DNA of 64,000 bases from Saprospiraceae bacterium (GTDB taxonomy: Bacteria > Bacteroidota > Bacteroidia > Chitinophagales > Saprospiraceae), in the NCBI GenBank assembly GCA_027080725.1, contig JALWRC010000015.1:1-64000 (forward strand), given 5' to 3'. Shown here in pieces: positions 8,282-17,188 of this stretch. Position numbers and translations under genes: made by a program. The notes beneath the pieces were generated by a model that saw nothing but the letters and a program-made list of their open reading frames with translations, made no database searches and was not told the origin of the DNA. Each line of letters starts with the position of its first letter. The first letter of the stretch is position 1.

Positions 8282-9268
8282 TTAATATCCCCACTTCAAG
8301 AAGGTGGCTCCCCATGTAAATCCTCCTCCAAAGGCAGTCAATATCAAGTTGTCCCCTTTGTGAAGCTTATCCTCCCACTCCCATAAACAAAGGGGGATGG
8401 TCGCGGTGGTAGTGTTGCCATACTTTTGGATATTCACCATCACTTTTTCCTTGGGAAAATCAAACATATTGGCGACGCCGTCAATTATTCGCTTATTGGC
8501 CTGATGTGGAACCAGCCAATGGATATCCTCTTTTGAGAGCCCGTTGCGCTCCAAGACTTGTTTTATAGAACCGACCATGCCGTTTATAGCGTATTTGAAT
8601 ACTGCCCGCCCTTCCTGATAGATGAAATGCTCTTTATTCTCTACTGTTTCATGCGTCGCAGGGTGGAGCGAACCACCGGCCTTCTGGTAGAGGAGGTGTC
8701 GTCCGGATCCATCACTTTCGAGGACACTATCGATGATACCCAGGCCATCATCTGTCGGTTCAAGCATAACAGCCGCAGCTGCATCACCAAAAATGATGCA
8801 GGTACTTCGATCGGTGTAATCCACGATGCTGGACATCTTGTCCGCACCCACCACAATAACCTTTTTTAATCCCCCCTCCACAAAGCGCGCTCCGGTGGTC
8901 AGAGCATATAAAAAGCCGGAACAAGCAGCACTAATTTCGAAGCCAAAGCCCGATGTTATTCCCACTTTATCCCTAATCACATTGGCCGTATCCGGAAAAA
9001 GCATATCCGGTGTGGCCGTGGCACAAATGAGTAAATCCACCTCATCCGGTGCTGTACCGGTCTTCTTCAGCAATTGTTTGACGGCTTCGGCTCCCATGTC
9101 GGAGGAAGCCTTGGTTTTGTCCTTTAGAATCCGTCTTTCGACAATACCCGTCCTGGTGCGAATCCATTCGTCATTGGTATCTACCATCGTTTCGAGTTCG
9201 GCATTGGTCAATCTATATTCCGGCACATATCCGGCAACACCCACGATTTTAGCTATAGTTCTTCCCAT
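8282..9268 (-). CDS. fabH: Beta-ketoacyl-ACP synthase III
   Basis: 328 residues, the normal length. The catalytic triad is complete: Cys116 in SAACSGFLYAL, His255 in VPHQANKR and Asn285 in YGNTTTAT. It condenses acetyl-CoA (or a branched starter) with malonyl-ACP to begin fatty acid synthesis; the choice of starter cannot be read from the sequence. It is the first gene of the fatty-acid operon that continues through efp, accB and accC, which supply malonyl-CoA. Confidence 0.97.
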   Translation of the reverse strand: MGRTIAKIVGVAGYVPEYRLTNAELETMVDTNDEWIRTRTGIVERRILKDKTKASSDMGAEAVKQLLKKTGTAPDEVDLLICATATPDMLFPDTANVIRDKVGITSGFGFEISAACSGFLYALTTGARFVEGGLKKVIVVGADKMSSIVDYTDRSTCIIFGDAAAAVMLEPTDDGLGIIDSVLESDGSGRHLLYQKAGGSLHPATHETVENKEHFIYQEGRAVFKYAINGMVGSIKQVLERNGLSKEDIHWLVPHQANKRIIDGVANMFDFPKEKVMVNIQKYGNTTTATIPLCLWEWEDKLHKGDNLILTAFGGGFTWGATFLKWGY

Positions 9269-9449
9269 TTTTAGATAAAGTTTGTAATATTTTGAGTCTA
9301 AAAACGGCGTAAGGTATGAAATCTTGAGAAGCTGATGTCGAATTTGTTCTTTAAAATCTCAAAATTGACCTTTCTGCATGCTTTAGTTAGTGCTTCAGGA
9401 ACAAAGTTCATCCAGTATTAAACGCAGCTATTTTTTTCTGAATCGAGGC

Positions 9450-9535
9450 GCTCAAACGGGAGTTATGCCGTAGCATAATGACGATTTGAGCAACAAAGAG
9501 TCAGAGGAAGATAGAAGACGCAATGCATTGCGTCT
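9450..9535. repeat. REP-like palindromic repeat pair
   Basis: Two hairpins in tandem. The first has outer arms GCTCAAA (9450-9456) and TTTGAGC (9485-9491) around a 6-bp inner stem, TTATGC (9463-9468) and GCATAA (9473-9478). The second is a perfect 20-bp palindrome (9516-9535), five-base arms AGACG and CGTCT around CAATGCATTG. Short palindromes of this kind are often dispersed in many copies and moved by RAYT transposases; only one copy is seen here. Confidence 0.65.
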
Positions 9536-9679
9536 GTACACTCTATACTGTATTTATTTTGTTCCTGTAGCACTAATTATTAGTTGGTACCTGCAAACAA
9601 ACGCTTCAATAATAGAATTGCATCTATTACAATCCCAAGTTCTATGGATCTTATACCGGAAATATCCGGAGGATTGCCT

Positions 9680-9687
9680 TATATTTG
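9680..9687 (+). promoter_or_regulatory. -7 element TATATTTG
   Basis: Fits TAnnTTTG, about 51 nt before the ATG of the hydroxyacyl-CoA dehydrogenase gene. Confidence 0.5.
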
Positions 9688-9738
9688 CCACCCCTTTAAA
9701 AGCAATGAGGGGAGGTTAATTTGCATAAATCAGACCAC

Positions 9739-10641
9739 ATGAATAATACAATACAAAAAGTAACGGTAATAGGTGCGGGAACCATGGGCAATGGCATCGC
9801 GCATGTTTTTGCTATGAGTGGTTTTGAGGTCACTTTGGTAGATATCTCTAAGGACGCTTTGGAACGCGCTTTGGATATCATCGCCAAGAACCTCACCCGC
9901 ATGGTAAAGAAGGAAAAAATCACGGCTGAAGACCAGGAAAAAACCCTGAATTCGATCAAGACAGAGACAAGTCTTTCGGACGCTGTTCAGTCTGCAGATT
10001 TGGTGGTGGAAGCCGCCACGGAAAATGTAGATTTAAAACTCAAGATCTTTAGGGATATCGATGCAAACGCACCGGGAAATGCCATTTTGGCCACCAATAC
10101 CTCTTCGATTTCCATAACCAAGATCGCTGCTGCCACCAAGCGACCGGGACAAGTTATCGGGATGCACTTTTTTAATCCGGTTCCTGTTATGAAATTGGTC
10201 GAAGTCATCCGCGGATTGGAAACGACAGACACCGTCACTCAATCGATCATGCAGTTGGCGGAAAAAGTGGGCAAAGTTCCTGTCGAAGTCAATGACTTTC
10301 CGGGATTTATCTCCAACAGGGTATTGATGCCTATGATTAATGAAGCCATCTACAGCCTGTATGAGGGCGTGGCAGGTGTGGCAGAGATCGACACCGTAAT
10401 GCAGTTGGGGATGGCACACCCAATGGGGCCTTTGCACCTTGCGGATTTTATAGGGCTGGATGTCTGTATGTATATTATGAAAGTACTGGAAACCGGACTG
10501 GGCAATCCAAAGTATGCTCCATGTCCGCTCTTGGTCAAAATGGTGGACGCCGGCAAGCTTGGAGTAAAGTCAGGAGAAGGCTTCTATGACTACTCACAAG
10601 GGGTTAAGCAAAAACGCGTCTCTGCGCTATTTTCAAAGTAA
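9739..10641 (+). CDS. 3-hydroxybutyryl-CoA (3-hydroxyacyl-CoA) dehydrogenase
   Basis: 300 residues from the ATG at 9739, chosen over an upstream TTG because the Rossmann fold then begins normally (VTVIGAGTMGNGIA, residues about 8-21). The family signature HFFNPVPVMKLVEVI holds the catalytic His. The C-terminal helical domain contains DFPGFISNRVLMPMINEA and GLDVCMYIM. It oxidises or forms 3-hydroxyacyl-CoA with NAD(H), in butyrate metabolism or beta-oxidation. It is a single-domain enzyme, not the FadB fusion. It appears monocistronic, with its own -7 element and a 507-bp gap downstream. Confidence 0.95.
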   Translation: MNNTIQKVTVIGAGTMGNGIAHVFAMSGFEVTLVDISKDALERALDIIAKNLTRMVKKEKITAEDQEKTLNSIKTETSLSDAVQSADLVVEAATENVDLKLKIFRDIDANAPGNAILATNTSSISITKIAAATKRPGQVIGMHFFNPVPVMKLVEVIRGLETTDTVTQSIMQLAEKVGKVPVEVNDFPGFISNRVLMPMINEAIYSLYEGVAGVAEIDTVMQLGMAHPMGPLHLADFIGLDVCMYIMKVLETGLGNPKYAPCPLLVKMVDAGKLGVKSGEGFYDYSQGVKQKRVSALFSK

Positions 10642-11148
10642 AGAGCCTTATACAGCGTTATAGAATTTGAACCTTTTCTGAAGGGAAGAGTTTAGTTTAC
10701 ATTCGAAGTGCCGAAGAAAGATTTAGTACTTCAGAGATATCAGTAATGAGGATATTTTTTAATCTTTGAGGGATTTTACATAGTGTCTGCCAGAAAACTA
10801 TCAGATTTTATGAAATGAGGGATTTTGAATGAGCATTTTCGTTTTTCGAGACGAAGTGATGCCTGGGTATCAGTGAATTGAGAAAAATAAAAAGATAGCC
10901 AAAAGATACATTTCTAATTTTGAAGCGTTTTCTTGCATACACTACACAGGCGTAGTAGTTCTATTTGGAATACTATGTCAAAAACGAGTAAAGATGAAGG
11001 GTGAGGCAATTTTTGTTGGCCTCATCCATGATGACAATGTATACTGGGTGGATGCAGGAAAAGAGTAATTAGTTGTTTGTCTTGCTGACACCGTTTAGAA
11101 AGGACTCATAAGTAGCCGGAAATTTAACCACTGTAAAGTCTATATGAC
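10642..11148. other. 507-bp intergenic region without a recognisable gene
   Basis: AT-rich with many stops in all frames. The only structure noticed is a weak inverted repeat near 11000-11030 (TGAGGC and GCCTCA arms). No gene, transposon end or promoter could be supported. Confidence 0.5.
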
Positions 11149-12654
11149 ATGAAAAAGAAAATTGTAATTTGGGGAACCAATGAGAAGGAAGAAAAAGTAC
11201 TGATGGCCATCGCACTCAATAGCGAGGCAAACAAACTGGACCTCTATGTTTTTTCAGCGGATCAAGCCACCGAAGCATTTTACAACTCGTTGATTCACGA
11301 TTGGAGAGAGAATAGAGAAGTTGCGTTTCCGGAAGAACACCAACACATGGAAAGACCCCTGTCCGCATCTGAATCCATCCTACCGGAAAACCTCAAAGCC
11401 GATAAGCCGGATATCATTCACCGGGCTCAAAAGGAATGGCCCTTTTTAGTTTTGTCTGAAAAGCTCTACAAGCTGTATAGGGAGGAGCTCAATGACCTCA
11501 AGAGTAAAATCGAAGAATTGTCGGAGTTCAATAAAGAACAGTGGGAAGAACTCCAACATTTTTGGAACAAGGTACAGGAGCAGGCGAGAGACAAAATGTT
11601 GAGCTATGGATATATCAAAGAGCTGCGGGAAGAGACCAACGAGCTCTTTGGGATAATGAAAGAGTTGCGCAAAAAGGTGGACGCCGAGTTGCGTGAATCC
11701 TCCAAGAAGATTAGAAAAGAGATCGAAGAGGCCTTGCAAGCGATAGATGAAAAAGTGCAAAAAGGACTTAGCCTCAAAATCCTTTTTGAGGAGCTAAAAA
11801 AATTGCAGAATAAAGTCAAAGAGAGTGTTGGGCTTATTCGCTCAGACCGCAATACTCTTTGGAAGCACATCGACAAGCGATTCAAGACCATAAAAGAAAA
11901 GCGATTTGGACCGGAGGGAGAAGACTCAAAATTACAGCGCCTCCAAAGACGGTTGGATGGCTTGTTAACCGCCCTCGACCGGCTCAATCATTCGGTCAAA
12001 AGGGATGAAAAAGAAATCAAATTTCAAAAAAACCGCATTAGTAACGCAGCGAATCAACTGGAAGCTCAAATTAGAGAGGCAAAGCTCGTTATGCTTGAAG
12101 ATCGTATTAAGTCCAAAAAAGAGAAAATCGCGGAGATGGAAGGTATCAAAGCGGATTTGGAAGCTGCCATCGAAAGGGAACATAGAAGAATCGAAGCCAA
12201 AAAGCAGCGGGAAGAAAGCAAAAAAGCGGCTCGCGAAAAATTGAGTTTGGAGCTCGAAAAATCTAAAAAGCGGGTTGAAGAAGAGAGCGATAAACTCAAG
12301 GAGGCCGTTGATAAAGTAAAATCTGTCAAAGAGGAAAAGAAAAAAGCAGCTAAAAAGAAACCATCCATTACCCAAGAAGCTATCACTGCTGCAGGGGCTA
12401 CCATCGGAGAATCCTTGGGAGACGTGGTAGATACGATTAAGGCCGTTGCCAATGTTTTGGGTCAACACGCAGATGAAGTAGTAGATGAGTTGAAGGAAAA
12501 AGCAAGTGATATCATCGAAGATATTACGGAAGAAGCCGGAGAAATCATCGAAGAGGTCAAAGAGAAGGTAGATGAGGTCAAAGAGCAGATGAAAGAAGAA
12601 ATGCGCAAGACAGCTCCAACACAAGCTTCCGGTGAAATTAAAGAAGAGGAATAA
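11149..12654 (+). CDS. Long coiled-coil protein of unknown function
   Basis: 501 residues; no enzyme family recognised. Residues 1-50 look globular (KKIVIWGTNEKEEKVLMAIAL), reminiscent of a small alpha/beta domain. From about residue 95 to 400 the protein is almost continuous charged helix rich in Glu, Lys and Leu, expected to form coiled coils. The last 80 residues contain a more hydrophobic helix (EAITAAGATIGESLGDVVDTI) and then amphipathic Glu/Lys repeats (EEVKEKVDEVKEQMKEEM). No signal peptide is evident, so it is probably cytoplasmic. The next gene begins 10 bp downstream, suggesting an operon. Confidence 0.75.
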   Translation: MKKKIVIWGTNEKEEKVLMAIALNSEANKLDLYVFSADQATEAFYNSLIHDWRENREVAFPEEHQHMERPLSASESILPENLKADKPDIIHRAQKEWPFLVLSEKLYKLYREELNDLKSKIEELSEFNKEQWEELQHFWNKVQEQARDKMLSYGYIKELREETNELFGIMKELRKKVDAELRESSKKIRKEIEEALQAIDEKVQKGLSLKILFEELKKLQNKVKESVGLIRSDRNTLWKHIDKRFKTIKEKRFGPEGEDSKLQRLQRRLDGLLTALDRLNHSVKRDEKEIKFQKNRISNAANQLEAQIREAKLVMLEDRIKSKKEKIAEMEGIKADLEAAIEREHRRIEAKKQREESKKAAREKLSLELEKSKKRVEEESDKLKEAVDKVKSVKEEKKKAAKKKPSITQEAITAAGATIGESLGDVVDTIKAVANVLGQHADEVVDELKEKASDIIEDITEEAGEIIEEVKEKVDEVKEQMKEEMRKTAPTQASGEIKEEE

Positions 12655-12664
12655 CTTACCCTAT

Positions 12665-13660
12665 ATGTTATTACGTCAATTTCTTTTCATAGCGGTTTTG
12701 GCATTATCTGTGGCGGTGGCCGGCGCACAAAAACAGCCGGTTGAGACCGGTAGTGTAAAGTGGTATCGTTCGCTCGATGAAGCGGTCAAGCTATCGAAAC
12801 AAACCCAAAAACCCATCCTGATTTTATTTCAGGAGATTCCCGGATGTTCGACGTGTCGGAATTATGGTCAAAACGTTTTGACCCATCCGCTCATCGTGGA
12901 GGCCATTGAAACATATTTTGTCCCACTTTGCATCCACAACAATAAAGGGGGAGCAGACAAAAAAGCGCTTAAATACTTTAGGGAGCCCTCATGGAATAAC
13001 CCAGTTGTCCGTATCGTAAGCGATGACCTAAAGGACCTAATACCGAGAATTGCCGGTCAATATTCAAAAGCGGCCCTGGTTCACGGTATGGTACAAGCGC
13101 TACAAAAACGACCTCGACAAGCTGTTCCCCTGTATCTAGAGCTATTAGATAAGGAACTACAGGCGCGTAAAAGCGGTCTCACCACTACTTACTTTGCGAT
13201 GTATTGCTTTTGGGCCGGAGAGAAGGAGATTGGAGATATGCAAGGGGTTTATTCTACAACGGCCGGTTATATGGACGGCAAAGAAGTGGTCAAGGTCGAG
13301 TATAATCCGCTTGAAATATCCTATTTTGCCCTTTTGCAGGCGGCCAATGATGTGCATTGTGGAGATGTAGTTTACTCCAATCGTTCATCCGAGATACGAA
13401 TAGCCAAACAAACACTGGGGACCCGCAAAGCGCATCCTGCTTCCGGATTCAAACCGGACAAAACCCCAAAATACTATCTGAATAAGACACCATATAGATA
13501 TGTGCGAATGACGGCTTTGCAAGCGTGCAGAGCGAACAGTCGTCTGGCGAAAGGAATGCATTGTGAAAATCTGTTTTCCCCGGGTCAGCTTCAGCAGTAT
13601 CGCATAGCCAAGGAAGGAAAGAGGAATGGATTAAAGGTAACTATTGGCCATTATTTTTAG
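12665..13660 (+). CDS. Exported thioredoxin-fold protein fused to an MsrA-like domain
   Basis: 331 residues from the ATG at 12665; an earlier ATG at 12632 would overlap the preceding gene and bury the signal peptide (MLLRQFLFIAVLALSVAVAGA). Residues about 30-145 are thioredoxin-like with redox pair Cys61-x2-Cys64 (GCSTC). Residues about 172-230 resemble the core of methionine sulfoxide reductase A: YCFWAGEKEIG, with Cys181 at the place of the MsrA nucleophile, then GVYSTTAGYMDG and EVVKVEYNP. The segment that normally bears the TGHAE motif is missing, so the second domain may be reduced or inactive. Likely a periplasmic redox or repair protein. It follows the coiled-coil gene by 10 bp and precedes the EGKCG-repeat gene. 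Confidence 0.7.
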   Translation: MLLRQFLFIAVLALSVAVAGAQKQPVETGSVKWYRSLDEAVKLSKQTQKPILILFQEIPGCSTCRNYGQNVLTHPLIVEAIETYFVPLCIHNNKGGADKKALKYFREPSWNNPVVRIVSDDLKDLIPRIAGQYSKAALVHGMVQALQKRPRQAVPLYLELLDKELQARKSGLTTTYFAMYCFWAGEKEIGDMQGVYSTTAGYMDGKEVVKVEYNPLEISYFALLQAANDVHCGDVVYSNRSSEIRIAKQTLGTRKAHPASGFKPDKTPKYYLNKTPYRYVRMTALQACRANSRLAKGMHCENLFSPGQLQQYRIAKEGKRNGLKVTIGHYF

Positions 13661-13777
13661 TAACTTGATGAAGATTGTATTTGTAGCTTTGAACACCACC
13701 CCTATGCGTAATTTGACCTTCAATTGTCTCATTCGTGACATAGTTATACGGATATACATGAACTTATTGGACGAATG

Positions 13778-13808
13778 TTGTGTTTTTAGAAAAAGTATTG
13801 TACGTTTG
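13778..13808 (+). promoter_or_regulatory. Bacteroidota-type promoter upstream of the EGKCG-repeat gene
   Basis: A -33 TTG (13778-13780) and a -7 TACGTTTG (13801-13808) are separated by 20 nt, close to the consensus spacing, 38 nt before the ATG at 13847. Best-formed promoter in the window. Confidence 0.6.
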
Positions 13809-13846
13809 TACTCATAATTCAATTATCAATTTTAAAATCAACTAAT

Positions 13847-14395
13847 ATGGAAACTAAGAACAAATTTAATTTTTCAGCTCTATTGTTTGGAATTATTGCT
13901 GTCTTAGCGATCGCAGGATATGCTTTTGCTTCAACGCAAATTCAACAAGAAGATGACCTAAGTGACAATGCAACAATCCAAGCACGCATGTTGGCAAGTA
14001 ACACCATGCACGCATATGACCTTGGCAAGTGCGGAAATGGTAAGTGTGGCGGTGACAAAGCCAAAGACGCAAAAGCTGCAGATAAGAAATGTGGTGAAGG
14101 TAAATGCGGCGGTGACAAAGCAAAGAACGCAGATCACAAATGTGGTGAAGGTAAGTGCGGAAAGGACAAGTGTGGAAAAGGCAAGTGCGGTGAAGGTAAA
14201 TGCGGCGGTGACAAAGCAAAGAATGCTGACCACAAATGTGGTGAAGGTAAATGCGGTAAGGGCAAGTGTGGTGAAGGCAAGTGTGGCGGCGACAAAGCTA
14301 AAAATGCAGATCACAAATGTGGTGAAGGTAAATGCGGCGGTGACAAAGCAAAGAATGCTGACCACAAATGTGGTGAAGGTAAATGCGGTAAGTAA
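13847..14395 (+). CDS. Cys-rich EGKCG-repeat protein (HvfA/bufferin-like precursor)
   Basis: 182 residues. An N-terminal hydrophobic segment (LLFGIIAVLAIAGYAFA, about residues 12-28) acts as a signal peptide or anchor. From about residue 62 to the end the protein is a repeat of units such as HKCGEGKCGGDKAKNAD. There are 17 cysteines, 7 exact EGKCG motifs and 3 NGKCG/KGKCG variants. EGKCG motifs are the hallmark of HvfA/bufferin-type peptides whose cysteines are modified by MNIO (DUF692) enzymes to bind copper. No MNIO, DUF2063 or DoxX partner gene is in the window, so modification is an inference. It has its own promoter and terminator. A simple unmodified metal-binding protein is the alternative. 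Confidence 0.75.
   Translation: METKNKFNFSALLFGIIAVLAIAGYAFASTQIQQEDDLSDNATIQARMLASNTMHAYDLGKCGNGKCGGDKAKDAKAADKKCGEGKCGGDKAKNADHKCGEGKCGKDKCGKGKCGEGKCGGDKAKNADHKCGEGKCGKGKCGEGKCGGDKAKNADHKCGEGKCGGDKAKNADHKCGEGKCGK
14030..14393 (+). repeat. In-gene tandem repeats of the EGKCG protein
   Basis: DNA repeats of about 51 bp and shorter 15-bp subunits encode the EGKCG units. Near-identity at the nucleotide level (for example TGTGGTGAAGGTAAATGCGG recurring) points to recent expansion by slippage or unequal exchange. Confidence 0.8.
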
Positions 14396-14426
14396 ATCTT
14401 ATCTCATAACATAATTATCATTGAAA

Positions 14427-14466
14427 GCAGGCTAAGTGGATGAATCTACTTAGCCCGCTTTTCTTT
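14427..14466 (+). terminator. Rho-independent terminator after the EGKCG gene
   Basis: GGCTAAGTGGAT (14430-14441) pairs with ATCTACTTAGCC (14444-14455), one G-T pair, with further AGC/GCT pairing outside, followed by TTTTCTTTG. It begins about 30 nt after the stop codon. Confidence 0.8.
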
Positions 14467-14599
14467 GTTCATTTTTCCCGTCATCCATCAACTTACACTA
14501 ATGCATGTAATTGATGGAATGTTTTCTTTTCTAAGGATAATCATACAGTGTTGACTAATTTTTTATACCTTAGCACCTGAACACCTAAATCACCTTGTC

Positions 14600-17188
14600 A
14601 TGAGAACACTTATCAGTGCCCTTTGCCTGTTGTTTGTAACATTAAGCCCTTTATGCGGCCAATATTTGTTCCTGTTTGATCAACCGGAAGATTACCCATC
14701 CGGATGGGTAGGAGATACCGCAGATTTTCGGCTTCAGGAGGGACAATTGCGTTTGGAGGCCTCCACAAGCGGCACATCCCAAATCTATTATCCCTACTCG
14801 ATAGAGGATTCGGCGCGGTGGGTATTGGAATACCGGATGGACTTCGCTCCTTCCAATCAAAACTACTTAGAAATAGACCTGTTTCGTTCGGATACCTCAG
14901 CACGTCCCGACACCCGGTACACCCTTCACATTGGTCAAAACGGCAGCCGGGACTCGATCTTCTTGACCAAGTATTTGGATGAGAAAAAGATCGGGAAAGT
15001 GGCCTCTTTGGATAGTGCTATCGCCTACAACAGCCGGTCAGGAACCCTATCCATCCAGTATCATCAAAATCGCTGGGAAGGCTGGTTTTTGTCCGGGGGA
15101 AGCCCCAATCCTGTCTTTCTGTTTGCTCTTCCGGATACGTTTGTGATACGTCAGGGATGGTTTGGATTGAGATGCGTTTATTCGAAGACCCGCAGGGACA
15201 AATTCTATTTCGACCGTTTGGCGATTGGGGCCCAACCTGCGGATACCATTCCACCCCGCGTCGTCTCCGTCCACTCGTGGGATGCCCACACTCTGGAGTT
15301 GGAGATGAGTGAGCCCATCGACACCTCCGGGATGAACAACAGCAGCATACAAATACGTCCATCCCTTCAATATGGTACCATTTCATACCGGGACAAACAT
15401 ATCTGGATTGAAATGGTCGATTCTGTTGCCGCAGGAACCCCTTTCGTTCTTCATTTGCGTCTCTTCGATCTCAGTGGCAATCCGACAGGACAGGACGCGG
15501 TGAACTTTAAATGGATATATACGCGACCGGTGGCACCGTATGATGTCATCTTCAATGAAATCATGAGTGACCCTACTCCTCAGGTGGGCCTGCCCGATGC
15601 CGAATACATCGAACTGTATAATCGCTCCAATAAATATATCGACCTCTCCGAACTCTACCTCAGCGACGAAGCCCGGACCCGTCCCCTGCCGGACGATACC
15701 CTACCTCCATACACGTATCTCATCCTAACCCGTCCTAAAGATAGTCTCGCTCTCGCCTCCTTTGGGAGAACCATCGGGGTGCCAGGTTTCCCCGGACTCC
15801 AAAATGAGGGAGAACAACTCACACTAACGGACTATCTCACTGCGATAATCGATCAAGTGGATTACACCCCTTCCGGGAAGGAGGGCCCTTCGAAACAAGA
15901 AGGAGGATGGAGCCTCGAACTGCGCCACCCCCGGCTCGCATGTTCAGGCGCTATTGCATGGTATTGGAGTGAAAATCTATTGGGTGGGACTCCAGGGAAG
16001 GCCAACTCCAAATCCGCCGAACCGCCGGTTTTAGCCGGGCCGAAGCTGGATTACATCACCGTCAAAGACCGATATGAACTCGGATTGCATTTTAATCAAA
16101 AACTCTCTCCGCAATCAGCACCCCAACCCTCCGACGTGCTTATCCCGGAGGCTCCCTCCATCGCAGATATCCGACTCGATGTCTACGACCCGTTTGAACT
16201 CCGTCTCCACTTTAGCGCTCCTATTGACACCGGTCATTTGTATCATCTACACATAAAAGGCGGGATAGAAAGTTGTATTAAGACGAGACAAGAGGTCGTT
16301 CAATCAGCGCCTTTTGCCCTCGCTGTTCCTCCAGTTCCGGGGGATTTGCTCATCAATGAAATACTCTTTAATCCCTATTCGGGGGAGCAGGATTTTATCG
16401 AGCTCATCAATGCGTCGGACAAGGTTGTCGATCTTCGGGAAATCCTCATCGGCAATGTGTCAGAGGAGGATACATTGCTAATTCATCCAAAATTGGAATA
16501 CCCTCTAATGCCCGGGCAGATGATCGCCTTGACCTCTTTTCCCTCCCGATTGAGGACGGTGTATCATCCCCCGGACTCGGCGTGGATTATCTCTGCTCCC
16601 TTACCAAAATGGAACGATGATCGCGGCAACGCCACCTTGTATCGAGCACATTTCGGACGCCTGACCGTACTAGATCAGATGAATTATGAAACTTCCATGC
16701 ACTCCGTTGCACTTCGAAATGACGAAGGGGTATCCCTCGAACGCATCTCTTTAAAGGCCTCGGCCAAAGATGTATACAATTGGCAATCGGGGGTACCCTC
16801 TACCCATTACGCTACTCCCGGTTATAAAAATGCCGGCGCATGGCAACCCGGCAATACCGGAAAAACCGGTGAAGTCTCCCTCAGCAAAGATAGCTTCACA
16901 CCGGAGTTAGAAGGGGTAGAAGGGCTGTTGAAAATCCTTTATTCGCTCAAGGGAAGTGCCGGATTGCTCTCCTGTACCGTGTTTGATATGGAAGGAAGGG
17001 TGGTAAAAAATATTTCGCGTGCCCAACCCATTGGTCATCGGGGCTTTGTCTCCTGGGATGGTACCGATTTGGAAAATAATCCATGCGTTACCGGAGTTTA
17101 TATTATTTTAGCAGCATTATATGAGCCCCAATCCGGGGTTTATTCACAAAAACTACCGGTGTTACTAAAGCGATTGGATGGCCAATAA
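14600..17188 (+). CDS. Secreted protein with two lamin-tail domains and bacterial Ig-like segments
   Basis: 862 residues. The signal peptide is MRTLISALCLLFVTLSPLCG. Residues about 35-210 look like a jelly-roll/lectin-type domain. An Ig-like segment starts near 217 (PPRVVSVHSWDAHTLELEMS). Lamin-tail domains start near 313 (YDVIFNEIMSDPTP) and 580 (GDLLINEILFNPY). The C-terminus (from about 774) resembles a FlgD-like or sorting domain (VFDMEGRVVKNIS, FVSWDGTDLENNP, GVYIILAALYE). Such proteins are exported in Bacteroidota, probably through T9SS, and may bind surfaces or DNA; the exact role is unknown. Its end overlaps the next gene by 11 bp. Confidence 0.85.
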   Translation: MRTLISALCLLFVTLSPLCGQYLFLFDQPEDYPSGWVGDTADFRLQEGQLRLEASTSGTSQIYYPYSIEDSARWVLEYRMDFAPSNQNYLEIDLFRSDTSARPDTRYTLHIGQNGSRDSIFLTKYLDEKKIGKVASLDSAIAYNSRSGTLSIQYHQNRWEGWFLSGGSPNPVFLFALPDTFVIRQGWFGLRCVYSKTRRDKFYFDRLAIGAQPADTIPPRVVSVHSWDAHTLELEMSEPIDTSGMNNSSIQIRPSLQYGTISYRDKHIWIEMVDSVAAGTPFVLHLRLFDLSGNPTGQDAVNFKWIYTRPVAPYDVIFNEIMSDPTPQVGLPDAEYIELYNRSNKYIDLSELYLSDEARTRPLPDDTLPPYTYLILTRPKDSLALASFGRTIGVPGFPGLQNEGEQLTLTDYLTAIIDQVDYTPSGKEGPSKQEGGWSLELRHPRLACSGAIAWYWSENLLGGTPGKANSKSAEPPVLAGPKLDYITVKDRYELGLHFNQKLSPQSAPQPSDVLIPEAPSIADIRLDVYDPFELRLHFSAPIDTGHLYHLHIKGGIESCIKTRQEVVQSAPFALAVPPVPGDLLINEILFNPYSGEQDFIELINASDKVVDLREILIGNVSEEDTLLIHPKLEYPLMPGQMIALTSFPSRLRTVYHPPDSAWIISAPLPKWNDDRGNATLYRAHFGRLTVLDQMNYETSMHSVALRNDEGVSLERISLKASAKDVYNWQSGVPSTHYATPGYKNAGAWQPGNTGKTGEVSLSKDSFTPELEGVEGLLKILYSLKGSAGLLSCTVFDMEGRVVKNISRAQPIGHRGFVSWDGTDLENNPCVTGVYIILAALYEPQSGVYSQKLPVLLKRLDGQ
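15377..15389 (+). repeat. ACCATTTCATACC 13-mer, copy d (inside lamin-tail gene)
   Basis: Exact copy, read in frame as ACC ATT TCA TAC (residues TISY), a different frame from copy b. Confidence 0.9.

Larger units (their letters stand above)
9269..9738. other. 470-bp divergent intergenic region with two hairpin repeats
   Basis: It lies between the divergent fabH and hydroxyacyl-CoA dehydrogenase genes. It holds the palindromic repeats at 9450-9535 and a -7 element at 9680-9687. A short open frame (TTG start at 9486) runs through both repeats with unconvincing composition and is not called. Confidence 0.6.

Noticed and set aside
9486-9719. 77-codon open frame with TTG start in the fabH-hydroxyacyl dehydrogenase gap
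   Set aside because: It runs through two palindromic repeats and the -7 element and resembles no family.
10990-11035. Inverted repeat TGAGGC/GCCTCA as terminator
   Set aside because: Only six pairs, no T-run, and too far from a gene end.
13893-14414. Long open frames on both strands over the EGKCG gene
   Set aside because: They come from the repeat structure; only the + frame from 13847 has a signal segment, promoter and meaningful repeats.
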